Shown piece by piece: positions 51,701 through 59,147 of a stretch of DNA of 64,000 nucleotides. Each line of letters begins with the position of its first letter. Positions within the stretch are counted from its first letter, which is position 1. The stretch is from Actinoplanes cyaneus. Lineage in GTDB: Bacteria > Actinomycetota > Actinomycetes > Mycobacteriales > Micromonosporaceae. Under the pieces are notes generated by a model. That model was not told the origin of the DNA and did not search any database. It saw only the letters and a list, made by a program, of their open reading frames with translations. The stretch covers positions 1-64,000 of the forward strand of contig NZ_BOMH01000040.1 of assembly GCF_016862095.1 (NCBI RefSeq), written 5' to 3'. Made by a program: the position numbers and the translations under genes.

Positions 51701-52150
51701 GAGCCGGACCCGGCCGAGCCCGAGCAGGGCGAGCGGATCCAGATAGTCCTTCCCGCGCCGGACACCCCAGTGCAGGCACGCGTCGACGGGACAACCGGCG
51801 TGTCCCGGCTCCAGAACCCCCAGGGGCTCGCCCGTGGCCACCACGTCACCCACCGCCGCGGAGGCCGTGACGGGCTCATAGGTGCTGCGCAACCCGCCCG
51901 GATGAGCGACGCTGACCACCCCGCGCCCGGCGACCAGCCCCGCGAAGACCACCGTCCCGCTGCCGGCGGCCCGGACCGTGAGCCCGGGAGCACCACCGAG
52001 GTCCACGCCGCGGTGCCCGGGAAGCCAGGGCTCCGGCGGCGCGTCGAACCGCCGGGTCACCTGGGGCGGCGCCAGCGGCCACCCGAAGCTGCCGGCAACC
52101 GGGGCCGGGACCGGGACGGCGGCCAGCAGGAACACCCAGAAGAAAAACAT
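51668..52150 (-). CDS. M23-family (LytM) peptidase
   Basis: 160 residues. N-terminal hydrophobic segment FFFWVFLLAAVPVPAPVAGS suggests a signal peptide. LytM core: HRGVDLGG (zinc His and Asp), VVFAGLVAGRGVVSVAHPGG, and LHWGVR (catalytic His). A usual upstream H(x)nD pair is present; the domain is minimal. A cell-wall endopeptidase or divisome activator; a LytM protein near rpsB is common in actinomycetes. Confidence 0.88.
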   Translation of the reverse strand: MFFFWVFLLAAVPVPAPVAGSFGWPLAPPQVTRRFDAPPEPWLPGHRGVDLGGAPGLTVRAAGSGTVVFAGLVAGRGVVSVAHPGGLRSTYEPVTASAAVGDVVATGEPLGVLEPGHAGCPVDACLHWGVRRGKDYLDPLALLGLGRVRLLPMPGVQQGG

Positions 52151-52186
52151 GCGGGCGAGTCTGACCGGCCCTCAGCCGACCGGCGA

Positions 52187-52227
52187 CCCGCCCTGTGCAC
52201 AACCCCGCGGTGTGGATAACCCGTCAG
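52187..52227 (-). repeat. Inverted repeat, right copy, with a perfect DnaA box
   Basis: On the minus strand it starts at the DUF2469 stop (CTGACGGGTTATCCACA) and ends GTGCACAGGGCGGG. It is the inverted partner of 43571-43610. TTATCCACA (52211-52219) matches the DnaA box exactly. Confidence 0.6.
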
Positions 52228-52547
52228 CCGCCGAAGTTGGCGTCATCCGGCAGTGAGATGTCCGGTTTCTCCAGCTCCTCGACGTTCACGTCCTTGAACG
52301 TCATCACCCGCACATTCTTGACGAACCGGGCCGGACGGTACATGTCCCAGACCCAGGCGTCGTGCATCTCGACCTCGAAATACACCTCGCCGTCGGAGTT
52401 GCGCACGTGCAGGTCCACCTGGTTGGCCAGGTAGAACCGGCGCTCGGTCTCCACGACGTAGGAGAACTGGCGGACGATGTCGCGGTACTCCCGGTAGAGC
52501 TGCAGCTCCATCTCGGTCTCGTACTTCTCGAGATCCTCTGCGCTCAT
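52224..52547 (-). CDS. DUF2469 family protein
   Basis: 107 residues, near-identical in form to the highly conserved actinobacterial DUF2469: MSAEDLEKYETEMELQLYRE, FSYVVETERRFYLANQVDL, VWDMYRPARFVKNVRV. Function unknown; always beside rnhB. ATG overlaps the rnhB stop (ATGA). Confidence 0.95.
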   Translation of the reverse strand: MSAEDLEKYETEMELQLYREYRDIVRQFSYVVETERRFYLANQVDLHVRNSDGEVYFEVEMHDAWVWDMYRPARFVKNVRVMTFKDVNVEELEKPDISLPDDANFGG

Positions 52548-53383
52548 CGTGTCTCGCCCTCCATGGCCTCATCTTCCCCCACCGACGGCGACGGCTGAGG
52601 CTGCTCGCCCGACGCCACGCCGACGGTACCCTCAGCCGCGACCGGAAGCAGCAGCGGCTCGGTAACGGATACGTCGAACAGGGACGGCACCGGCGCCGGG
52701 GCGGCCGGCCTGCGAGCACGCGGCGGAACGTTCCCGCGGCCCGAGGCGGCGGCCACGTTCACGTAGGAGAACCGGTGCTCGACGCAGGGCCCGTGCCGGA
52801 GCAGCGCGGCGCTGTGCTCGTCCGTTATGTAACCCTTGTGCACGGCAAACCCGTACTCCGGGAACTGGTCGTGCAGCTCGACCATCAGCCGGTCCCGGGT
52901 GACCTTGGCGAGCACGCTGGCCGCCGCGACGCAGGCCGCCACCCGGTCGCCCTTCCAGACCGCGAGGCCGGGCACCCCCAGCCCGTCCACCGGGAAGCCG
53001 TCGGTCAGCACATACTCCGGGCGGACGGTGAGCGAGGCGAGCGCCCGCCGCATCGCCGCCAGGTTGCAGACGTGGAGGCCGCGCGCGTCCACCTCGGCCG
53101 GCGGGACGATCATCACGGACCAGGCCAGCGCGCGGTCGACGACCTCCGCATACACCCGCTCGCGCGCGGCGGCCGTCAGCAGCTTCGAGTCGGCCAGCCC
53201 GGGGACCTCGCCACGCTTGCCGGCGGGCAGGATCGCCGCGGCGGCGACCAGCGGCCCGGCGCACGCTCCCCGGCCGGCCTCGTCGGCGCCGGCCACGTGC
53301 TCGAAGCCCCGCCGCTGGAGCGCCTGCTCCAGGGCGTAGAGCCCGGCCTCCCGGCGGACCACGGTGCGCGGTGGCGCCAACAT
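52544..53383 (-). CDS. rnhB: Ribonuclease HII
   Basis: Removes RNA primers and single ribonucleotides from DNA. 279 residues from the ATG sharing a base with the nudix stop. Catalytic DEAGRG motif, ADSKLL, TDGFP and KVTRDR are present; the core ends near residue 215. A C-terminal Pro/Ala/Ser/Glu tail of about 60 residues is an actinobacterial-type extension. Confidence 0.95.
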   Translation of the reverse strand: MLAPPRTVVRREAGLYALEQALQRRGFEHVAGADEAGRGACAGPLVAAAAILPAGKRGEVPGLADSKLLTAAARERVYAEVVDRALAWSVMIVPPAEVDARGLHVCNLAAMRRALASLTVRPEYVLTDGFPVDGLGVPGLAVWKGDRVAACVAAASVLAKVTRDRLMVELHDQFPEYGFAVHKGYITDEHSAALLRHGPCVEHRFSYVNVAAASGRGNVPPRARRPAAPAPVPSLFDVSVTEPLLLPVAAEGTVGVASGEQPQPSPSVGEDEAMEGETR

Positions 53384-53994
53384 CAAAGACCCTTTTCCCG
53401 TACGCGATCAGCCGCCCCTGGCAGCGAAGATGCCTCCACCTGAGTGGGAGCCGCCGCCGGAGCGCCCGCCGCGGAAGAAGCCTGCGAGCCCGCCGCAAGA
53501 GAGGCCGGAGTGCCCGCCGCGGGGGAAGCCCCGTCGACCTGCGACCGCAGCAGCCCAGCCAGGCCGACCGGGTAGATCAGCTCGTCGGTGCCTTCCAGCT
53601 CGGACGCCGACCACCACCGGTGCTCGATGATGGTGAGCTGCTCCTCCTCGTCCATCCCGGCCGTGTCGACCTGCCAGTCGGTCACCCGGAACAGGAAGAA
53701 GTCCTGCGTCTGCGCGTAGTCCCGGCCGTTGAAGGAGAACTCGGTCAGCTCGTGGAGGATCGGCTCGCCCAGGTCGGCGGCGTCGACGCGCAGCCCGGTC
53801 TCCTCGAAGAGCTCCCGCGCGGCCGCCTGAACCGTGCTCTCGCCCGGCTCCAGCCCGCCGCCGGGGGTGAACCACCAGCGCGTCCCCGGGCGGGCCGGGT
53901 CACCGCCGTGCAGGAGCAGGGCGCGCCCGGCCCGGTCGACCAGAAGCACCCGGCCGGCGCGGCGCTCGATGGTGGGCTGGTTCGACTCGGTCAC
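53383..53994 (-). CDS. NUDIX hydrolase
   Basis: 203 residues. Nudix box GGLEPGESTVQAAARELFEE followed by TGL is complete; N-terminal RAGRVLLVDRAGRALLL and RWWFTPGGG are typical. The last 50 residues are Ala/Ser/Pro-rich low complexity (SAAGAPAAAPTQ). Substrate unknown (nucleotide-sugar, CoA or oxidised nucleotide). Between lepB and rnhB in the conserved block. Confidence 0.92.
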   Translation of the reverse strand: MTESNQPTIERRAGRVLLVDRAGRALLLHGGDPARPGTRWWFTPGGGLEPGESTVQAAARELFEETGLRVDAADLGEPILHELTEFSFNGRDYAQTQDFFLFRVTDWQVDTAGMDEEEQLTIIEHRWWSASELEGTDELIYPVGLAGLLRSQVDGASPAAGTPASLAAGSQASSAAGAPAAAPTQVEASSLPGAADRVREKGL

Positions 53995-54038
53995 CCGTCA
54001 AGACTAAGCACTCGGCGTCGATCTTCCGAACCGCCCTC

Positions 54039-54701
54039 TCACCGGGCGGAGGCGTTCGGGATGTCGTTGTACGTATCGGGCACTGTCAACCAGGTCGCGC
54101 GGCCGACCGGCCAGAAGATCGTGAATGCCCGGCCGACCACCGAGTCGACGGTGATCGTCGCGTCCTGCAGCTTGCCGGCCTGGTCGGTCGCGGCGCTCTG
54201 CTCGTAGTGCTCCAGCGAGTCGCCGGAGGCCTCCCGGTGGTCGCCCATCACCCAGAGCCGCCCGGCCGGGACGGTGATGTCGAACTTCTCGTCCGCCACC
54301 TGGTTCCGGGTGCCGTCGGCGTCGGTGTAGATGTACGGCTCGTCGAGCGAGTGCCCGTTGATCACGAGCCGGCTCTGGTCGTCGCAGCACATCACGTGGT
54401 CGCCGGGGGTGCCGATGACCCGCTTGATGAAGTCCTCGCCCTCGGCGCCGGACTGCCACTCGGTGGGCGCCTTGAAGACGATGATCTCGCCGCGCTTGGG
54501 ATCCCGGAAGTCATACACCAGTTTGTTGACGAGCACCCGGTCCCACACGTTCAGCGTGTGCTCCATGGAGGGGGACGGGATGTAGAACGTCTGCAACACG
54601 AAGGCGCGCACCAGGACGGCGACGAGGATCGCCACGCCCAGCAGAATGGGAAGCTCGCGCCAGAAGGACCCCCGGCGCTTTTCGGTCTGCTCGTCAATCA
54701 C
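54039..54701 (-). CDS. lepB: Signal peptidase I, second copy
   Basis: Membrane protease that releases secreted proteins from their signal peptides. 220 residues with one N-terminal helix (ELPILLGVAILVAVLVRAFV), the catalytic Ser in IPSPSMEHTL, the Lys in FIKRVIGTPGD and the GDHREAS box. A CCDD segment (VMCCDDQSR) is shared with copy 1. The GTG overlaps the copy-1 stop (GTGA). Confidence 0.93.
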   Translation of the reverse strand: MIDEQTEKRRGSFWRELPILLGVAILVAVLVRAFVLQTFYIPSPSMEHTLNVWDRVLVNKLVYDFRDPKRGEIIVFKAPTEWQSGAEGEDFIKRVIGTPGDHVMCCDDQSRLVINGHSLDEPYIYTDADGTRNQVADEKFDITVPAGRLWVMGDHREASGDSLEHYEQSAATDQAGKLQDATITVDSVVGRAFTIFWPVGRATWLTVPDTYNDIPNASAR

Positions 54702-55591
54702 GCTCGGAGCCTACGTCGTCGGGACACGAACAACATGGTGGAACGCGCGGACAGGGCGGCGGTCAGCAGCAACGGGAAGAGGCCGGCGGCCACCTGTGGA
54801 TCCTGCCGGGGTTGCGGCCCGGGTGGCCCGATCGCCGCGGTCGGATGCTCCTTGGCGAACTGCTTCCAGACCTCAGGGACTTCGAGCCCGGTGAATCTAC
54901 TGCTGGGCCAGACGGTGACGAAGGCGCGGCCGATCACGTTCTCGATCGGGACCGGACCCTGGCAGCGGGCATCCTGGGAGACCTGCCGGTGGTCGCCCAT
55001 CACGAACATCTGCCCCGCCGGAACGGTGACCTCGGCGAATTTCCGGCTGGTGCACTGGCCGGCGATCACCGGCTGGCTCAGGTCGGAGTTGAAGCCGTCG
55101 GCGATGTAAGCCTCATCGATGCCGACCCCGTTGACCGTGATCCGGCCCTGGTCGTCGCAGCAGGCAACCTTGTCACCCGGAAGACCGATCACCCGTTTGA
55201 TGAAGTCCCGCTCGCCGGGACGGCTGACGCCGACCAGGTCGCCGATGGTGCGGCCGAGTTTCGCCCCGAACGTGTTGCTGACCGGCTCGCTGACCTCGGG
55301 CGCCCAGTTGTCGGTGCCGCGGAACACCACGATCTCGCCGCGCAGTGGGTCGCGCATGTCGTAGACGACCTTGTTGACCAGCACCCGGTCCTTGAGCTCC
55401 AGCGTCTTCTGCATCGACCCGGAGGGGATGTAGAACGCCTGGACCAGGAACGTCCGGATGAGCACTGCCAGGCAGAACGCCACCACGAGCAGCAGCGGCA
55501 GCTCCTGCCAGAGGGGCATTTCCTTGCGCCTGAGCATCGACCGCCGACGAGGGGACGGACGATAGCCTTCCATCGGATCCACGCTTCGCAT
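54698..55591 (-). CDS. lepB: Signal peptidase I, first copy
   Basis: 297 residues. Basic N-terminus, membrane helix (PLLLVVAFCLAVLIRTFLV), Ser in IPSGSMQKTL, Lys in RDFIKRVIGLPGD, GDHRQVS; a second hydrophobic segment (GLFPLLLTAAL) closes the protein. Longer than copy 2 by an insert after NTFGAKLGRTIG and by the C-terminal helix. A GTG at 55582 has AGGAG at better spacing than the ATG at 55591. Tandem signal peptidases here are usual for actinomycetes. Confidence 0.93.
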   Translation of the reverse strand: MRSVDPMEGYRPSPRRRSMLRRKEMPLWQELPLLLVVAFCLAVLIRTFLVQAFYIPSGSMQKTLELKDRVLVNKVVYDMRDPLRGEIVVFRGTDNWAPEVSEPVSNTFGAKLGRTIGDLVGVSRPGERDFIKRVIGLPGDKVACCDDQGRITVNGVGIDEAYIADGFNSDLSQPVIAGQCTSRKFAEVTVPAGQMFVMGDHRQVSQDARCQGPVPIENVIGRAFVTVWPSSRFTGLEVPEVWKQFAKEHPTAAIGPPGPQPRQDPQVAAGLFPLLLTAALSARSTMLFVSRRRRLRA

Positions 55592-55744
55592 CTCCTGACG
55601 CCTACCGGCCGAACCGCCCCCGGATACAGCACTACCGCCCGGGTTTCCCGGCTAGGGGAAGTTACGAGCGGTAGGACTGGAATGGTTCATCACCGGGCAC
55701 AGCCGTCAGCCTAGGCCTTCGCGGCTGTGCCGGATCTGAGAGGC

Positions 55745-56101
55745 TCAGACGGTCTGCTTCTCCCGCAGCTCCTTGATCTTGGCCTTCTTGCCGCGGAGCT
55801 CACGCAGGTAGTAGAGCTTGGCGCGGCGGACGTCACCACGGGTGACGACCTCGAGCTTGTCGATCGCCGGGCTGTTCAGCGGGTAGGTCCGCTCGACGCC
55901 GACACCGAAGCTGATCTTGCGGACCTTGAAGGTCTCCCGCAGGCCACTGCCCTGGCGAGCGATCACGACGCCCTGGAAGACCTGCACACGGGAACGATTA
56001 CCCTCGACGACCCGGGCGTACACCTTGAGGGTGTCACCGGCGCGGAAGTCCGGAAGGTCGGTGCGCTGCGACTGGGAGTCGAGCTCGTCCAGCGTGTTCA
56101 T
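55745..56101 (-). CDS. rplS: 50S ribosomal protein L19
   Basis: 118 residues. FRAGDTLKVYARVVEGNRSRVQVFQG, RKISFGVGVERTYPLNSP and LRELRGKKAKIKEL are canonical. It follows trmD in the conserved rpsP-rimM-trmD-rplS order with a 127-base gap that includes a hairpin, so a separate promoter is possible. Confidence 0.97.
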   Translation of the reverse strand: MNTLDELDSQSQRTDLPDFRAGDTLKVYARVVEGNRSRVQVFQGVVIARQGSGLRETFKVRKISFGVGVERTYPLNSPAIDKLEVVTRGDVRRAKLYYLRELRGKKAKIKELREKQTV

Positions 56102-56161
56102 CGCTGCATCCTTGTATAACTAGTGCTCACCGTGTGTTCGGTGACGCAGACGGGTACTTCT

Positions 56162-56185
56162 GACCCTCCTCGGCTTCAGAGGGTC
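56162..56185 (-). terminator. Weak hairpin between trmD and rplS
   Basis: GACCCTC (56162-56168) pairs with GAGGGTC (56179-56185) across 10 bases. It could be a leader structure of rplS or a partial terminator; there is no U-tract. Confidence 0.3.
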
Positions 56186-56228
56186 CTCGTCCCCTCCCCG
56201 CGGCGCGGGACTCGGGACGGCAACCTCC

Positions 56229-56993
56229 CTACTTTGCCACACGCGGTGGCGGGAGCTCCAATCCGGCCTCGGCGAGAGCCTTGCGGTCCTTGGCGTCGAG
56301 GCTCTCCGGCGGGTACGCGGCGAACAGGTCCGGCCGGCGGTCCGCGGTGCGCAGCAGGCTCTCGGTGCGGCGCCAGCGGGCGATCCGGCCGTGGTCGCCC
56401 GAGCGCAGCACGTCCGGGACCTCGCGCTCGCGCCACGACGCCGGCTTGGTGTAGACCGGGGCCTCCAGCAGGCCCGCCGCGTGCGACTCCTCGGTCAGCG
56501 AGTCCGCGTTGCCGAGCACGCCGGGCAGCAGGCGGGTGATCGCTTCCATGATCACGATGACCGCGACCTCGCCGCCGAACAGCACGTAGTCGCCGAGCGA
56601 CACCTCGCGCACCGGCATCCGGGACGCGGCGTCGTCGATCACGCGCTGGTCGATGCCCTCGTACCGCCCGCAGGCGAAGACCAGGTGCGGCAGCGCGGCC
56701 AGCGCGTACGCGTCGGCCTGGGTGAACGGCTTGCCGACCGGGGACGGGATGACCAGCGCCGACTCCGGCGTGGTGACCGCGTCCAGCGCCTCGCCCCACG
56801 GCTCGGGGCGCATCACCATGCCGGGCCCGCCACCGTACGGGCTGTCGTCCACCGTCCGGTGCACGTCATAGGTCCACGTACGCAGATCGTGCACGGTGAG
56901 GTCGAGCGTCCCGGTGGTCCGCGCCTTGCCGATCAGCGAGAGATCGAGCGGGGCGAAGTAGTCCGGGAAGATCGAGACGATGTCGACCTTCAC
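56229..56993 (-). CDS. trmD: tRNA (guanine37-N1)-methyltransferase
   Basis: SPOUT-fold enzyme that makes m1G37 and prevents frameshifting. 254 residues from the GTG overlapping the rimM stop (GTGA). N-terminal VDIVSIFPDYFAPLDLSLIGKA, YGGGPGMVMRPEP, CGRYEGIDQRV and SLGDYVLFGGEVA (the knot) are intact. Confidence 0.96.
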   Translation of the reverse strand: MKVDIVSIFPDYFAPLDLSLIGKARTTGTLDLTVHDLRTWTYDVHRTVDDSPYGGGPGMVMRPEPWGEALDAVTTPESALVIPSPVGKPFTQADAYALAALPHLVFACGRYEGIDQRVIDDAASRMPVREVSLGDYVLFGGEVAVIVIMEAITRLLPGVLGNADSLTEESHAAGLLEAPVYTKPASWREREVPDVLRSGDHGRIARWRRTESLLRTADRRPDLFAAYPPESLDAKDRKALAEAGLELPPPRVAK

Positions 56994-57559
56994 AGATCCA
57001 GCAGTCCTTCGGGGAGGTCGACCACGATCCGGCCGCCGGGGACGTCCACCGCCGGGACCATCGCGGTGACGAACGGGATCAGCGCCGTGCCGCCGGCGGC
57101 CTTCTTCAGCACGATCAGGTCGGAGGACGGAGCGTGGTCGATCCGGTCCACCGTGCCCAGCGTGACGCCGTCGGCCGACTCCACGCGCAGCCCGATGAGC
57201 TGGTGGTCGTGGAACTCGTCCGGGTCCTCCGGCGGGGTCAGCACGGAGCTGTCCACCTGGAGGAACACGCCACGCATCGCCTCGGCGACGTTGCGGTCGT
57301 GGATGCCCTCGAACACCGCGATGCCGCGGCCCTGATGCCAGCGGATCGACTCGAGGGTGAGCTGTTTCGGAACTTCGAAGCGAGCGCCGGGAGCGGGGGT
57401 GCCCGCCGGGCCGGTGCTCACCCGGCGGTCCCTGGGGACCTCCGTGATGAACACCGACCCGACGGTGAAGCGTTCCTCGGGCTCGTCGGTCCGCACGACC
57501 ACCGAGACCTCGCCCCGGATGCCGTGCGGTTTACCGATCTGGCCGACGACGAGCAGCAT
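56990..57559 (-). CDS. rimM: 16S rRNA processing protein RimM
   Basis: 189 residues. N-terminal RimM barrel (VVGQIGKPHGIRGEVSV) and C-terminal PRC domain (DHQLIGLRVESADGVTLG, LIPFVTAMVPAVDVPGGRIV, EGLLDL). Assists 30S maturation by binding S19. It starts 3 bases after the KH-protein gene. Confidence 0.95.
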   Translation of the reverse strand: MLLVVGQIGKPHGIRGEVSVVVRTDEPEERFTVGSVFITEVPRDRRVSTGPAGTPAPGARFEVPKQLTLESIRWHQGRGIAVFEGIHDRNVAEAMRGVFLQVDSSVLTPPEDPDEFHDHQLIGLRVESADGVTLGTVDRIDHAPSSDLIVLKKAAGGTALIPFVTAMVPAVDVPGGRIVVDLPEGLLDL

Positions 57560-57562
57560 CGG

Positions 57563-57820
57563 TCAGTACGCGTCGACGATGTCGACGCGGATGCCGCGCC
57601 CACCGATCGACCCGATCACCTGACGCAGCGCCTTGGCCGTGCGCCCGCCGCGCCCGATGACCGTTCCCAGGTCCTCCGGGTGCACGCGAACCTCGAGCCG
57701 CTTGCCGCGGCGCGAGTCGACCAGACGGACCCGGACGTCGTCCGGGTTGTCGACGATGCCCTTGACGAGGTGCTCCAGCGCCGGCCGGAGCGCCCCGTCA
57801 GCTTGCGTCGGCGCCGGCAC
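57563..57820 (-). CDS. khpA: KH-domain RNA-binding protein (UPF0109/KhpA)
   Basis: 85 residues. LRPALEHLVKGIVDNPDDVRVR, then the KH core VHPEDLGTVIGRGGRTAKAL with the GxxG loop GRGG. The GTG at 57820 overlaps the 3' end of rpsP by 23 bases; no better start fits. KhpA-type proteins bind many small RNAs and transcripts. Confidence 0.9.
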   Translation of the reverse strand: MPAPTQADGALRPALEHLVKGIVDNPDDVRVRLVDSRRGKRLEVRVHPEDLGTVIGRGGRTAKALRQVIGSIGGRGIRVDIVDAY

Positions 57821-58325
57821 CGGCCGGGTCCTGTGCAGTCTCGGCGACAGCCTCGCGGTCCGGCTCGGCCGGGTCGGCCGGCTTGGTGTCCGTCGGGCGG
57901 GTCGCGGCGACCTCCGGAGCGGCAGCCTGCTTCTCGGCCTTCGCCTTCTTCGGCGTGGCGGCCGGCTTGCTGGCCTCGGCAATACCCAAGGCGGCCTTGG
58001 CCTCAGCCTCGTACACCTCGGTCTTGCTCTGCTTGCTCGGCGCGACCAGCAGCGGCGGCGGAGCCGGCAGGTTCTTGAACTTCTGCCAGTCGCCGGTCTT
58101 CTCCAGGATGCGCTGCACCGGCTCGGACGGCTGAGCGCCGACCGACAGCCAGTACTGCACACGCTCGGACTTGACCTCGATCACCGAGGGGTGTTCCTTC
58201 GGCTGGTAGATGCCGATGTACTCGATGGCGCGACCGTCACGCTTGGTGCGCGAGTCGGCGACGACGATGCGGTACTGCGGGTTGCGGATCTTGCCCATCC
58301 GCAGGAGCCGGATCTTAACGGCCAC
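57798..58325 (-). CDS. rpsP: 30S ribosomal protein S16 with long C-terminal extension
   Basis: 175 residues; the S16 core (AVKIRLLRMGKIRNPQYRIVV, AIEYIGIYQPKEHPS, WLSVGAQPSEPVQRIL) ends near residue 85. The remainder is Ala/Lys/Pro/Glu-rich and probably disordered, about twice the core length. First gene of the rpsP-khpA-rimM-trmD-rplS run. Confidence 0.96.
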   Translation of the reverse strand: MAVKIRLLRMGKIRNPQYRIVVADSRTKRDGRAIEYIGIYQPKEHPSVIEVKSERVQYWLSVGAQPSEPVQRILEKTGDWQKFKNLPAPPPLLVAPSKQSKTEVYEAEAKAALGIAEASKPAATPKKAKAEKQAAAPEVAATRPTDTKPADPAEPDREAVAETAQDPAGAGADAS

Positions 58326-58497
58326 GGTTTATTCGCTCCTGATGACTGCGTGGGTGAGCCGACCGGAACCCACGTGGGGATGCGGGACCGATGCCTCGTG
58401 GATTGGCAATGCATGAGGGGTTAGAGGGCGCCTCATGACGTGCCGGATACCAACAAGCCATTCTGCCAGATGAACGGCCGGGAAGCCCAACCGGGTG

Positions 58498-59145
58498 TCA
58501 GCGCGCGCCGGGACGATCCCAACCGGCCGGCAGTTGCGCCGGAACGGGCCAGTCCGGGTCCGGGCGGAAATCCGTCCAGGTCCCGTCGAAGGGGAACCGG
58601 CCGGCCTCGATCTTCTCGATCACCCGGCGGCCCTCGGCCCACACCGCGTCCGGGTCCGGCACCCAGTAGTGCTCGGGCAGGGCGAGACGCTCGGCGAACT
58701 CGTCCTCGTCCTTCCACCGCCACGTCCGGTCCGGCCAGGCGACCACGTCCAGGTCCTGATCCACCACGTCGACCCCGGCGAGGTCGCCGTCGTCCCAGCG
58801 GACCGCCCGCTCCTCGAGGTTGACGTACCAGTTGGTGAAATCACCCTCGGGCGAGCGGAAGAACCAGACCGAATGCTCGCCCCGCGCCGGCAGGAACTTG
58901 AGGATGCCGGGGCCGGACCAGGTGACCGGGATCAGCTCGTGCTCCAGCGTCACCCACTCGGTGAACGGCATGTCGCGCACCCCGCGGCCGTCCACCGCGA
59001 CCTCGATCACCATGGCCGAGCCGCGGGCCAGCCAGAGCAGCAGCCCGCGGTCGTCGTCGGAGACCACCCGGCAGGGGCGGACGTTGACCAGCCGGCCCGC
59101 GGAGAAGTTCCGGTACAGGACCGGCCGGCCCACCTCGAACCCCAT
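58498..59145 (-). CDS. DUF402-domain protein
   Basis: 215 residues. DUF402 beta-barrel (WYVNLEERAVRWDDGDLAGVDVVDQDLDVV) as in FomD/Ntdp-type nucleotide phosphohydrolases, with the Asp/Glu-rich metal site DVVDQDLDVV. A preceding domain carries GRLVNVRPCRVVSDDDRGLLLW. It starts 2 bases after proS, so the two are co-transcribed. Confidence 0.85.
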   Translation of the reverse strand: MGFEVGRPVLYRNFSAGRLVNVRPCRVVSDDDRGLLLWLARGSAMVIEVAVDGRGVRDMPFTEWVTLEHELIPVTWSGPGILKFLPARGEHSVWFFRSPEGDFTNWYVNLEERAVRWDDGDLAGVDVVDQDLDVVAWPDRTWRWKDEDEFAERLALPEHYWVPDPDAVWAEGRRVIEKIEAGRFPFDGTWTDFRPDPDWPVPAQLPAGWDRPGAR

Positions 59146-59147
59146 GA

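Noticed and set aside
43571..52227. DnaA-box-like sites as a replication origin
   Set aside because: Only three or four scattered boxes, no clustered array, no AT-rich unwinding element and no dnaA, dnaN or parA/parB gene nearby.
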